Shown here piece by piece: positions 1-6,690 of a DNA stretch of 15,118 nt. Origin of the DNA: JBGPBY01 sp041481485 (GTDB lineage Bacteria > Acidobacteriota > Terriglobia > 20CM-2-55-15); NCBI GenBank assembly GCA_041481485.1, contig JBGPBY010000131.1, positions 1 to 15,118 on the forward strand, given 5' to 3'. The position numbers were made by a program, and so were the translations under genes. Within the stretch, counting starts at the first letter, position 1; each line of letters begins with the position of its first letter. The notes beneath the pieces were generated by a model. That model saw only the letters and a program-made list of their open reading frames with translations, had not been told where the DNA came from and ran no database searches.

Positions 1-33
1 ATAGACCGCCCCTACAGCGGGAACCGCATGCAG
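1..33 (-). repeat. Partial palindromic (REP-like) repeat cut by the window edge
   Basis: Positions 1-16 (ATAGACCGCCCCTACA) are the distal half of the palindromic unit seen in full at 4444-4468. The similarity continues past the palindrome. After CCCCTACA, this copy reads GCGGGAACCGCATGCAG, and the copy at 4469-4487 reads TTGGGGAATCGCATTCAG. The element is therefore longer than its hairpin. It lies just beyond the 3' end of the DinB-family gene. The rest of the hairpin is outside the window. Confidence 0.7.
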
Positions 34-37
34 CCCC

Positions 38-511
38 TCAACTCTTCCACGCCCCCGCCAGGCGGCGCAAAAGCACCAACTGGCCGATGTGATAGGAGTT
101 ATGATCGGCGATCAGGAGCGCCTCGCGAAGGATGGTCTGTCCGGTTCCGTGTGAGATTTTGGCATGGAGATCCGTCTTCGGGTTCGCAATCAATTTCTGC
201 ATGGCAGCAAGGTCTCTGCGGATGGCAGCGACGGATTTCTTCCATGCCGCATCGCTGGCAGGTTTCTCGGACTTCGGCCAATATCCCTCCGGCCAGCTTG
301 GCGAGACATGCTTCGGATCGCGGCTGAATTCCAAAATGTCCCACTGGGCAATCCGGAGGTGCTCCAGGATCTGCCACGCCGTATGAGGAGAACCCGCAGG
401 CTTGACGCCTCGAAGTTTTGCCGGAAAATCCTTCACCGCATCGTCAAAAGTGACGTGGGCATGGCCGCCCTGAAGCATATGGACAATCTGTTCTCGAAGT
501 GGATCGCTCAT
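38..511 (-). CDS. DinB family protein (putative metal-dependent hydrolase/transferase fold)
   Basis: A 157-residue protein of usual length for the DinB/YfiT four-helix-bundle superfamily. The metal-binding histidine pattern is visible: H51 in the helix HTAWQILEHLRIAQWDILEF (residues 43-62), and H137 and H141 in the C-terminal motif DHNSYHIGQL. These three histidines typically hold a divalent metal. Members include thiol-dependent transferases and DNA-damage-inducible proteins, but most have no known reaction, so no substrate is assigned. No signal peptide is present, so it should be cytoplasmic. It is transcribed divergently from the BlaI-type gene. The ATG at 511 has no Shine-Dalgarno sequence; a -10-like TAAATT lies 6 nt upstream, suggesting a leaderless mRNA. 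A repeat unit follows its 3' end. The family call is firm; the function is unknown. Confidence 0.88.
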   Translation of the reverse strand: MSDPLREQIVHMLQGGHAHVTFDDAVKDFPAKLRGVKPAGSPHTAWQILEHLRIAQWDILEFSRDPKHVSPSWPEGYWPKSEKPASDAAWKKSVAAIRRDLAAMQKLIANPKTDLHAKISHGTGQTILREALLIADHNSYHIGQLVLLRRLAGAWKS

Positions 512-517
512 GGTGTC

Positions 518-547
518 AATTTAGGCTCGGTTGGCGGCCTCGCGCAA
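518..547 (-). promoter_or_regulatory. Candidate promoter for the DinB-family gene
   Basis: Read on the minus strand: -35-like TTGCGC (547-542), an 18-nt spacer, and -10-like TAAATT (523-518), then GACACC and the ATG at 511. The implied transcription start falls at or next to the ATG, which fits the absence of a ribosome binding site. Inferred from sequence only. Confidence 0.45.
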
Positions 548-556
548 TCCAAATTC

Positions 557-585
557 TTGACTGCCGGCCGGACTGATGTTATTTT
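557..585 (+). promoter_or_regulatory. Candidate promoter for the BlaI-M56-DUF1800 operon
   Basis: TTGACT (557-562), a 17-nt spacer, and TATTTT (580-585). The predicted start of transcription is about 592-594, coinciding with the ATG at 594. Its -35 box lies only 9 bp from the -35 box of the divergent DinB promoter, so one bound regulator could affect both. No clean BlaI-type TACA/TGTA dyad was found. Confidence 0.5.
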
Positions 586-593
586 TATACACT

Positions 594-926
594 ATGGCAC
601 AAAACGTTCAATCCAAATTCAGCCGGCGCGAGCGCCAGATCATGGACATTATTTATCGTCTGGGCCGCGCAACCGCCAACGAAGTCATCGCCGGGCTTTC
701 GGGCGAGCCTCATTCTTCTACGGTACGCACACAGCTGCGTGTACTTGAAGAGAAGGGGCATCTGCGGCATGAGGAGAACGGCATGTTGTATGTCTACTAT
801 CCGGTAACGCCGCGCAGCGTGGTCCGGCAGGGCGCTCTCCGTCATATGATCGAGACTTTCTTTGAAGGTTCAGCCGAGAATATGATGGCGGCGCTTCTCG
901 GCGGCGGCAAGCTCTCGGAAGAGTAA
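594..926 (+). CDS. BlaI/MecI/CopY-family repressor, C-terminally truncated by an in-frame stop
   Basis: A winged-helix repressor that would control the M56 metallopeptidase downstream. The DNA-binding domain is intact: SRRERQIMDIIYRLGRATAN starting at residue 10, the recognition helix around HSSTVRTQLRVLEEKGHL (40-57), and the wing LYVYYPV (65-71). The ATG at 594 was chosen over the in-frame ATG at 576. It gives the family's usual short lead-in before SRRE and lies at the predicted transcription start. The protein ends LSEE at a TAA (924-926), giving 110 residues. The same frame then continues without another stop for 17 codons that read like a normal BlaI tail, to a TGA at 978-980. Full length would be about 128 residues, typical for the family. 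The missing segment is the last dimerisation helix, so repression is probably weakened if the stop is real. Confidence 0.85.
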   Translation: MAQNVQSKFSRRERQIMDIIYRLGRATANEVIAGLSGEPHSSTVRTQLRVLEEKGHLRHEENGMLYVYYPVTPRSVVRQGALRHMIETFFEGSAENMMAALLGGGKLSEE

Positions 927-980
927 CTGAATCGCCTGGGCAAGCTTATCGACAAGGCGAAAAAAGGAGGCGTCAAATGA
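927..980 (+). pseudogene. Detached C-terminal tail of the BlaI-family gene
   Basis: In the same frame as the upstream repressor and directly after its TAA, 17 codons read LNRLGKLIDKAKKGGVK and then stop at TGA (978-980). This matches the charged amphipathic end expected after LSEE in BlaI-type proteins. The TGA overlaps the ATG of the next gene as ATGA, the arrangement expected for translational coupling of repressor and sensor. The simplest explanation is a single base change creating TAA (for example from GAA), or a base-calling error at 924. Confidence 0.75.
965..970 (+). promoter_or_regulatory. Strong ribosome binding site of the M56 gene
   Basis: AGGAGG six nucleotides before the ATG at 977. 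It sits inside the abandoned end of the BlaI frame. With the premature stop in place, the M56 gene can still be translated from this site although coupling by stop-start overlap is lost. Confidence 0.75.
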
Positions 981-2668
981 TCGTCATTCTGATCAAGTCG
1001 GCGCTCATCCTTGCCGTCGCCTTTGGAATCGCCACCGTGCTTCGCCGTCAGTCTGCAGCAATGCGGCATGCGGTTTGGACGGCGGGTTTGATCGGCGCTC
1101 TGATCATCCCATTCTGCAGCCTGACTTTGCCGGCATGGCAGAGCTCCTTTATTGGAGAGACCGAGCATTTTTTCGATTCCTTTGTGCCGGCGACGCACCA
1201 CACACCGTCCGAAGTCCAAACTCGAACTGAAACGGCGCCGCTGAATCCAAATACTTCGTTGAATACGGGTTCCGAATCCGTTAGGGAATCCCACAGCACC
1301 ACACCCCCGGTCCAGTCCTGGTCTCTGTCCCGAATTGGAATTGCCATTTGGCTTGCCGGCGCAGCGCTCGGAATTCTGATCATGCTTCTGGGTGCACTCC
1401 GGCTGGCATGGGTCGCGTTTCATGCCGAACCGCTCGATGATCCCCGATGGATTGCGATGGCGGAAGATGTTCGCCGCTCGCTGGGACTCCGGCGTCCCGT
1501 TCGCCTTCTGCAAAGTCCAGGCCACTTTCTGGGTACGTGGGGAATTCTGACACCACGCGTGCTGCTGCCCGCGGATGCTGCAGAATGGTCGGATGAGCGC
1601 GCATGGATGGTGCTGGGCCACGAGCTGGCCCATATACAGCGCCATGACTGGGTCGTTCAGGTACTGGCGGAAGCGGCGCGGGCCATCTATTGGTTCAATC
1701 CTGTATTCTGGCTGGCATACAGCCGGCTGCGGCGCGAGAGCGAGCACGCGTGCGACGATACCGTCGTCCGCATGGGCGCGGCAGGGACACGATACGCCGA
1801 GGAGTTGCTCGAACTGGCTCGTACGCTTCACGACGAACCGCACGCCCGCTCTCCAATTCTGGCGATGGCGCAACCATCGCATCTCGAGCGAAGGCTGGTA
1901 GCCCTGCTGAATCCTGCTCTGAACCGGCTGGCGGCTACTCCGTGGTCGGTGATCGTTGTTGCATTTGTCGCCGTAGGACTGACGCTTCCTCTGGCTGCCA
2001 TTCGTTCACCGGAAAAGACCACGGATTCCAAAATCAGCCCGCCAATCTCGGAACCCGCTGCAACATCGTCCATTCCTGCAGCACCCCCATTATCAGAATC
2101 AGACAACAGCAGGAAATCAACTCCTGAAACGGTCCTAAATCAACAGCGCACTTCCGAACCGGAAACTCCGAAAGTTGCCAGAGTTGAAGTTCCGCCTTCG
2201 CTCGTTCAGCCAATGAAAATTTCGGGGGAGACAGGGACATTGCCCGTTTCGAAAGTGTCTCCTGTCATCGTCACAAAGATTTCGCCTCCACCGGTACTTC
2301 AGCCGATTCCGGCCGAATGCAACGTGACGCCCAGCGTCCAGGAGACGAAGATGAAAGCGACCAAGGAGGCGCTGGGCTCCGGCCCCTGGCACATCAACGA
2401 TGACCGTACGATATGGACGTGGGATCAGCGCTTCGTCGCGGGAGTAGCGGTGAATACCATGTGGATGAAACCCGCCGACTCTGATCTCTCCATCACCGCC
2501 AGACGGCTGGATGGCGAATCCGCGCCATTGCAGACACACATGGCGAAAGACGCCACTGCCGGATACATTGCCACGACGATGACTTTTCCGAACGCCGGCT
2601 GTTGGGAAGTCACAGCCCACTCCGGCCCCAGTTCATTGACATTCATTACAAGAGTCGAATCCCAATGA
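977..2668 (+). CDS. M56 (BlaR1-like) membrane metallopeptidase with a C-terminal periplasmic sensor-like domain
   Basis: A 563-residue integral membrane zinc peptidase, partner of the BlaI-type repressor. In known systems BlaR1/MecR1 senses an extracellular signal and triggers repressor cleavage. Membrane segments are visible at about 2-22, 31-51, 118-145 and 322-342. The peptidase motif HELAH (215-219) is followed by the family signature with RRESEHACDD (252-261). After the last membrane segment comes a Pro/Ser/Thr-rich linker (about 345-445), then a compact domain (about 466-562). That domain has GSGPWHI, MWMKPADSDLSITARRLDGE and a closing FPNAGCWEVTAHSG...LTF segment. It is not the penicillin-binding domain of classical BlaR1, since no SxxK/KTG set is seen; it resembles small secreted domains I associate with Acidobacteriota. 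The start is fixed by AGGAGG at 965-970. The DUF1800 gene follows after 21 nt, so the two are probably co-transcribed. The signal sensed is unknown. Confidence 0.88.
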   Translation: MIVILIKSALILAVAFGIATVLRRQSAAMRHAVWTAGLIGALIIPFCSLTLPAWQSSFIGETEHFFDSFVPATHHTPSEVQTRTETAPLNPNTSLNTGSESVRESHSTTPPVQSWSLSRIGIAIWLAGAALGILIMLLGALRLAWVAFHAEPLDDPRWIAMAEDVRRSLGLRRPVRLLQSPGHFLGTWGILTPRVLLPADAAEWSDERAWMVLGHELAHIQRHDWVVQVLAEAARAIYWFNPVFWLAYSRLRRESEHACDDTVVRMGAAGTRYAEELLELARTLHDEPHARSPILAMAQPSHLERRLVALLNPALNRLAATPWSVIVVAFVAVGLTLPLAAIRSPEKTTDSKISPPISEPAATSSIPAAPPLSESDNSRKSTPETVLNQQRTSEPETPKVARVEVPPSLVQPMKISGETGTLPVSKVSPVIVTKISPPPVLQPIPAECNVTPSVQETKMKATKEALGSGPWHINDDRTIWTWDQRFVAGVAVNTMWMKPADSDLSITARRLDGESAPLQTHMAKDATAGYIATTMTFPNAGCWEVTAHSGPSSLTFITRVESQ

Positions 2669-2689
2669 CCGCATTTTGCGGAGGAACGC

Positions 2690-4291
2690 ATGACTAAACG
2701 CATTGTTCCGGTTTTTCTTGTTCTTGCATTGACTGTCATCGGTGGCCGGAGTGTCTTGCCGGCGGCAGCACCGGCAACGCCTCTTCAGGCTGCTCACTTG
2801 CTGAACCGTTCTGCGTTTGGACCCCGGCCGGGCGATGTGGAGGCTGTCGTCAAGTCGGGCATACCGGCATATCTGGACAGTCAGCTGCATCCGGAACAAA
2901 TCGACGACTCCGCCATCAACGGCCGCATGGCGGCCCTGGAATTCCCGGCCTCGGGAACGTCCGGCGCTGCCCTTCAGAATGCGCGCCGGCAGAATGACCC
3001 TCGGCCGATTCTGGAACAGATTCAGGCTCAGAAGCTCATGCGGGCCATCTATAGCAAACGCCAGTTGCAGGAAGTGATGGTGGATTTCTGGTTCAACCAT
3101 TTCAATGTCTCCTGGGCGAAAGAGGGGATGACCAATCTTGTAAAGAAATACGAGAACGAATCGATTCGGCCGCAAGTGTTTGGAAAGTTCAAGGAACTCC
3201 TGCTCGCCACGGCGAAGAGTCCGGCCATGCTGGTTTACCTGGATAATGCGTGGTCTGCCACACCCGACGTGAATGAGAACTACGCGCGCGAACTCATGGA
3301 ACTGCACACCATGGGAGTGGACGGGGGATACACGCAAAAGGACGTGGTCGAAGTTGCGCGCTGTTTCACCGGCTGGACCATCGACAAAAGCAATCCCGAA
3401 AATTCATTCGTGTTTGACTCGAAGATGCACGACAACGGCGACAAGGTCGTCCTCGGTCACACGATTCATGCCGGTGGCATAGCGGAAGGCGAAGCGGTGA
3501 TTGATATCCTCGCCCACCAGCCCGCGACCGCACGCTTCATCGCGACAAAACTCGCGCGGCGATTTGTTGCTGATGATCCTCCGGCTTCGCTGGTGAATCG
3601 CGCTGCGAAAGTCTTCACCGACACCGATGGCGACTTGCGCGAAGTCGTGCGTACGATTCTGATGTCTGAAGAATTCTCCAATACCGCTGCATTCGGACAG
3701 AAGGTCAAGTCGCCCTTCGAAATGGTGGTCTCCACGATGCGTGCCATCGAAGCGGACATTCAGCCTGCGGTGGAGCAACGCCAGGTCGTGGCAACCATGC
3801 GCGCCCTGCCTCCCGGCTCCACGGAGCTTACGAAGGCTGGCGGCGCGGGCGTGCGCGTGAGCCCCGCAGTGATCATTACTCAAGCCATCGAGCAGATGGG
3901 GCAATACCTCTATCGATTTCCAGATCCCAACGGACTGCCGGATCGCGCCAGCTATTGGATGGGCGGTTGGGAGCTCATGCACCGCCTCGATTTTGAAGAA
4001 GGCTTGCTCCGCAACGAAATTCTCGGAACGACTGTAGACGTCCAGCGACTGATATCCCGATTCAAGGGAGACCCACTCGCGCCGGACGCCTGGATGAACG
4101 CCCTGTCTGTGTTACAGGGAACCGGGAGCGGCTCTCCTCCCTTGCCTGAAGTCGGAAGCAAATCCGCACCAACGGCATGGAGTGCGGAAAGAATACTGGC
4201 GCTCGCCGCAACGGCAGCCTCGACAAAAGACTCCGCTGAGCTGCGTGCATTTGTGCTGGCTTTGGGTTCGCCGGAATTTCAACACAAGTAG
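2690..4291 (+). CDS. DUF1800 domain-containing secreted protein
   Basis: A 533-residue protein of usual length for DUF1800. It has a signal peptide (MTKRIVPVFLVLALTVIGG..., likely cleaved after the AAA near residues 25-27). Typical family blocks follow: HLLNRSAFGPRPGDV (36-50), QEVMVDFWFNHFNV (127-140), NENYARELMELHTMGV (195-210), DVVEVARCFTGWT (218-230), KLARRFV (287-293), EQMGQYLYRF (401-410) and a terminal LALGSPEFQHK. The family has no established reaction. In most genomes it sits next to a DUF1501 (Tat-exported) gene, which is absent here: downstream lies a repeat array and then convergent genes. GGAGGAA at 2680-2686 supports the ATG at 2690. It is 21 nt behind the M56 gene and probably under BlaI-type control. 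Confidence 0.92.
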   Translation: MTKRIVPVFLVLALTVIGGRSVLPAAAPATPLQAAHLLNRSAFGPRPGDVEAVVKSGIPAYLDSQLHPEQIDDSAINGRMAALEFPASGTSGAALQNARRQNDPRPILEQIQAQKLMRAIYSKRQLQEVMVDFWFNHFNVSWAKEGMTNLVKKYENESIRPQVFGKFKELLLATAKSPAMLVYLDNAWSATPDVNENYARELMELHTMGVDGGYTQKDVVEVARCFTGWTIDKSNPENSFVFDSKMHDNGDKVVLGHTIHAGGIAEGEAVIDILAHQPATARFIATKLARRFVADDPPASLVNRAAKVFTDTDGDLREVVRTILMSEEFSNTAAFGQKVKSPFEMVVSTMRAIEADIQPAVEQRQVVATMRALPPGSTELTKAGGAGVRVSPAVIITQAIEQMGQYLYRFPDPNGLPDRASYWMGGWELMHRLDFEEGLLRNEILGTTVDVQRLISRFKGDPLAPDAWMNALSVLQGTGSGSPPLPEVGSKSAPTAWSAERILALAATAASTKDSAELRAFVLALGSPEFQHK

Positions 4292-4329
4292 ATTGGATAC
4301 GAGAACGTGCCGCTGGTCAGTTTTAAATC

Positions 4330-4355
4330 TGTAGGCGCGTTCTATGACCGCGCAC
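4330..4355 (+). repeat. Palindromic repeat unit 1 (GCGC subtype)
   Basis: TGTAG followed by the hairpin GCGCGTTC-TAT-GACCGCGC and then AC. The 8-bp stem has one imperfect position (T4340 where other copies have G). It starts 39 nt after the DUF1800 stop and is the first of four units arranged + + - - between converging operons. Confidence 0.85.
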
Positions 4356-4382
4356 GATTCCGAATTAAGCTTCCTGCATGGT

Positions 4383-4414
4383 CCCCAATGTAGGGGCTGT
4401 CTATGACCGCCCAC
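4383..4414 (+). repeat. Palindromic repeat unit 2 (GGGC subtype)
   Basis: CCCCAATGTAGG leads into the hairpin GGGCTGTC-TAT-GACCGCCC (4394-4412) and AC. It mirrors unit 3: about 30 bases match the reverse complement of 4444-4474 with one difference (T4398). The flank upstream (CTGCATGG before CCCC) corresponds, in reverse, to the extended tail of the copies at 1-33 and 4469-4487. Confidence 0.85.
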
Positions 4415-4443
4415 AATTGAAAGGCATGCAATCCTCCGAATGG

Positions 4444-4487
4444 CGGGCGGTCATAGACCGCCCCTACATTGGGGAATCGCATTCAGG
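4444..4487 (-). repeat. Palindromic repeat unit 3 (GGGC subtype) with extended tail
   Basis: The hairpin GGGCGGTC-ATA-GACCGCCC (4445-4463) is perfect. It continues as CTACATTGGGG and GAATCGCATTCAG. With unit 2 it forms a long inverted repeat separated by about 30 nt. As RNA from either strand it could fold into one large hairpin or two small ones. The position between converging operons suggests a two-way terminator or transcript-end stabiliser, but there is no U-tract. Confidence 0.85.
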
Positions 4488-4533
4488 TTTTCAGACTGGG
4501 ATTCCTCGCACTTCGTATCCATAACAGGCGATT

Positions 4534-4558
4534 GTGCGCGGTCATAGACCGCGCCTAC
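4534..4558 (-). repeat. Palindromic repeat unit 4 (GCGC subtype)
   Basis: GT then the perfect hairpin GCGCGGTC-ATA-GACCGCGC (4536-4554) and CTAC. It is the mirror partner of unit 1 and ends 2 nt before the stop codon of the ATP-grasp gene. Confidence 0.85.
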
Positions 4559-4560
4559 CG

Positions 4561-5604
4561 TCAATTCAGCTGTCCGATGTAGTCGCTGTAGCTGAGCCCA
4601 AGGGTGAGGATTTTTTGCAGTAGTGGGCAATAGCTCAATCCGCAATGCGCCGCCGAATCGGCGAAATCTTCGTTGCGGGCGATCTGTGGATTGGGATTGG
4701 CCTCCAGCAGGTAGAACTCGCCGTCGTTGGAGAGACGGTAATCCAGACGCGCATAACCGCTCAGGTTGAGATGCCGGTAGATTCGCTTTGAAAGAGCCTC
4801 CAGCTTTCGCCTCAATTCCTCTGTTAAATCCGCGGGCCGGGTAACCAGCCCCACCTTCTTCTGATAGTCGGCGTTCCATTTCAGCCGCCCGGTTGCAATA
4901 TTGAGCGAGCCCTCCGACAGATTCCGGATCACCAGTTCCCAGGGCGTGTACGTCTGCAGGCGCTGGTTTCCCATGACGCTGACGTATATTTCGCGGCCAT
5001 CGATGTATTGTTCGGCGATGGCATCGCTTTCCGTGGTCCGGTGAATAAACTCGACGCGTTCGGCGAGTTTCTCGTCGTCATGGACAACCGAAGCCTGGGA
5101 GATTCCGGCGGAGCCTTCCTCAACCACAGATTTGACCAGCAGCGGAAACTCGAGGCGAGACGGTCTCAGAACTTTGTATCCTCTGGGAAAAACGCAAAAT
5201 CCCGGGACGGGAATGCGATGGTAGGAGAGGATTTTCTTCGTCAGCGCTTTGTCGTGCGCGAGCGTGAGCCCGCGGGGATTGCATCCGGTATAGGGCTGCT
5301 TGAGCAACTCCAGGTAACTGACCACATGCTGGTCGAACAGCGCGCGGCCGTCGAATTCTTCGAGCAGATTAAAAGCGACATGCGGTTTGTGTTCTTCGCG
5401 CGCGTTGCTGATGACAGAAAGGTCACTTTCCAGGCCAACCGGATAAACGTCGTGTCCCATGGATTTCAGAGCCGTAATGACGTCGTATTCGGTTCTCCAG
5501 GGCTGCCTTTCCTTTTCCACTCCTTCGGGAATGGACTCCGGAGGCATGAGCTCCTTCGTGAGCAGAACCAGAATTCTTAATCGAGTTTTCGCCTGGAATC
5601 TCAC
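4561..5604 (-). CDS. D-alanine--D-alanine ligase-like ATP-grasp enzyme
   Basis: A 347-residue cytoplasmic ATP-grasp protein of the Ddl-like group, which joins a carboxylate (via acyl phosphate) to an amine. Visible features: the ATP-binding region FPLLVKSVVEEGSAGIS (153-169), with EGSAGIS in place of the Ddl glycine loop; AEQYIDGREIYVSVMGN (197-213), for the adenine and ATP site; and the magnesium ligands D288 in ARLDYR plus E301 and N303 in LLEANPNP. The N-terminus (RILVLLTKELMPPE) lacks the typical Ddl start, so it is probably not the housekeeping peptidoglycan enzyme; the substrate is unknown. The open frame extends far upstream, but the GTG at 5604 is chosen. It overlaps the stop of the metallopeptidase as GTGA, has AGGA 7 nt upstream and gives a family-like length. 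It forms an operon with that metallopeptidase. Confidence 0.88.
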   Translation of the reverse strand: MRFQAKTRLRILVLLTKELMPPESIPEGVEKERQPWRTEYDVITALKSMGHDVYPVGLESDLSVISNAREEHKPHVAFNLLEEFDGRALFDQHVVSYLELLKQPYTGCNPRGLTLAHDKALTKKILSYHRIPVPGFCVFPRGYKVLRPSRLEFPLLVKSVVEEGSAGISQASVVHDDEKLAERVEFIHRTTESDAIAEQYIDGREIYVSVMGNQRLQTYTPWELVIRNLSEGSLNIATGRLKWNADYQKKVGLVTRPADLTEELRRKLEALSKRIYRHLNLSGYARLDYRLSNDGEFYLLEANPNPQIARNEDFADSAAHCGLSYCPLLQKILTLGLSYSDYIGQLN

Positions 5605-6638
5605 AATGGAATCCTGTGATAGCCAGAATGCAGGAATTCCATGACCTGCATGGTCACGGCGGCTATGCAATTGGGTTTGGCTTCCTCTTCGCGATTGGTC
5701 AACCGCAGGTTCAACTCGCGGCAGCGCGCGATCATCAGCCTCACGACATGGTTGATCGTGTAACGGTGAATACCGGTTCCATCCGCCACGCTTTCCCCGA
5801 TGCTGCTGCGGAGGCGGCGCAGAAACTGAGCGGCGTTGGGACGGAACCGATGGCGCGAATCTGCCGAGAAAATCCGGTAAAGATTCTGTTCCAGCAGCGC
5901 CGGCCAGTGAATCATGTAGTACCGGCGTTTCCGGTGATAATGTTCGCGCAGCGTGGTTCTCAATGTGCGGAGCGGATCGATGTGCCGTCTGGAAATGTGC
6001 CGCGGTGAACGACGCGGCAACTCGGACATCATTTGCTCCACGTACTCGATTTTGCGCAGTGCGCCCCATTCCCGGTATTGCCGGCGCCACTGGGATCCGG
6101 GCTTGAGCCAGACCGCAAATGTCTCGGCGAAATCCTCCGCAGGATGAGACTGGGCGTACCATGCATCCAGATTCAATGCATAGTCCCGGCTGCTCGGTAT
6201 GGGTTGGTACGCCCTCGGATATGGAGTTCCGTAGGAACCGAAAGCATCCTTCCAGCCTCGGCGGGCATGCAGCAGGAATGCATTGTCGAGCGCATGTCCG
6301 GCCTCGTGCCTCAGGATTCGCATGCACTCGCCATCGCCCGCCCCTTCCACTTCCAGCATCTGCGTTCGCTCGAGCTTCATCAGCCGCGGATGCGCCAGAT
6401 AAAACGGAATTGCGAATCCCGTAACACCGTCCGGCGTAAACCACTCCTCGCCGAGCCAGACATGAGGCTTAAAGGCAATCGACCTTGCTTGCAGTTCCCG
6501 ATAAAGCTTGTCGAGGAGAATCTCCAGGCGAGAGCCTTCAATCTTCAATGGAAGATCGCAAATCCGCATCCCGAGCAATTGCCTGTCTGTGAGGTGGTCG
6601 AGTCGAGCCCGCACCCTGAAATTGTAAGTTGGGGACAT
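5601..6638 (-). CDS. Putative zinc-binding metallopeptidase (HEAGH type)
   Basis: A 345-residue protein with the zinc peptidase motif HEAGH (111-115), followed by ALDNAF. A second conserved block, PAEDFAETFAVWL (166-178), offers E168 or E172 as third zinc ligand. It resembles the putative zinc-binding metallopeptidase family (Peptidase_Mx-like) found beside Ddl-like ATP-grasp genes. No signal peptide or membrane segment is seen, so it should be cytoplasmic. The C-terminal half (about 215-345) is helical and rich in Arg and His, and may be a separate domain. The ATG at 6638 has only a weak ribosome binding site (CTGGA). Its TGA (5603-5601) overlaps the GTG of the next gene by four bases, so the two proteins are probably made in fixed ratio and act on the same peptide. 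The substrate is not known. Confidence 0.82.
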   Translation of the reverse strand: MSPTYNFRVRARLDHLTDRQLLGMRICDLPLKIEGSRLEILLDKLYRELQARSIAFKPHVWLGEEWFTPDGVTGFAIPFYLAHPRLMKLERTQMLEVEGAGDGECMRILRHEAGHALDNAFLLHARRGWKDAFGSYGTPYPRAYQPIPSSRDYALNLDAWYAQSHPAEDFAETFAVWLKPGSQWRRQYREWGALRKIEYVEQMMSELPRRSPRHISRRHIDPLRTLRTTLREHYHRKRRYYMIHWPALLEQNLYRIFSADSRHRFRPNAAQFLRRLRSSIGESVADGTGIHRYTINHVVRLMIARCRELNLRLTNREEEAKPNCIAAVTMQVMEFLHSGYHRIPL

Positions 6639-6690
6639 TTGTCCAGCTGAAATTGAAGAAAAAAGTGTGTAGCCTAGCAGCCGCTGCTGG

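Noticed and set aside
577..591. BlaI operator dyad (TGT...ACA) over the predicted -10 region
   Set aside because: Only three bases per arm match cleanly; it does not fit the usual TACA/TGTA operator.
164..748. 194-residue plus-strand frame opposite DinB and running into the BlaI gene
   Set aside because: It overlaps two recognisable genes and has no family motifs.
842..1882. 346-residue open frame opposite the BlaI and M56 genes
   Set aside because: Composition is rich in Arg, Gln and Cys with no domain pattern. It is a shadow of the well-supported plus-strand M56 gene in high-GC DNA.
4330..4558. CRISPR array
   Set aside because: Units are palindromic, alternate in orientation and subtype, have unequal spacing, and no cas genes are present.
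4561..6444. A single 627-residue protein joining a novel N-terminal domain to the ATP-grasp ligase
   Set aside because: The first 280 codons lie in another frame of the metallopeptidase gene, whose HEAGH motif and protein-like sequence are convincing. The GTG at 5604 gives the normal ligase.
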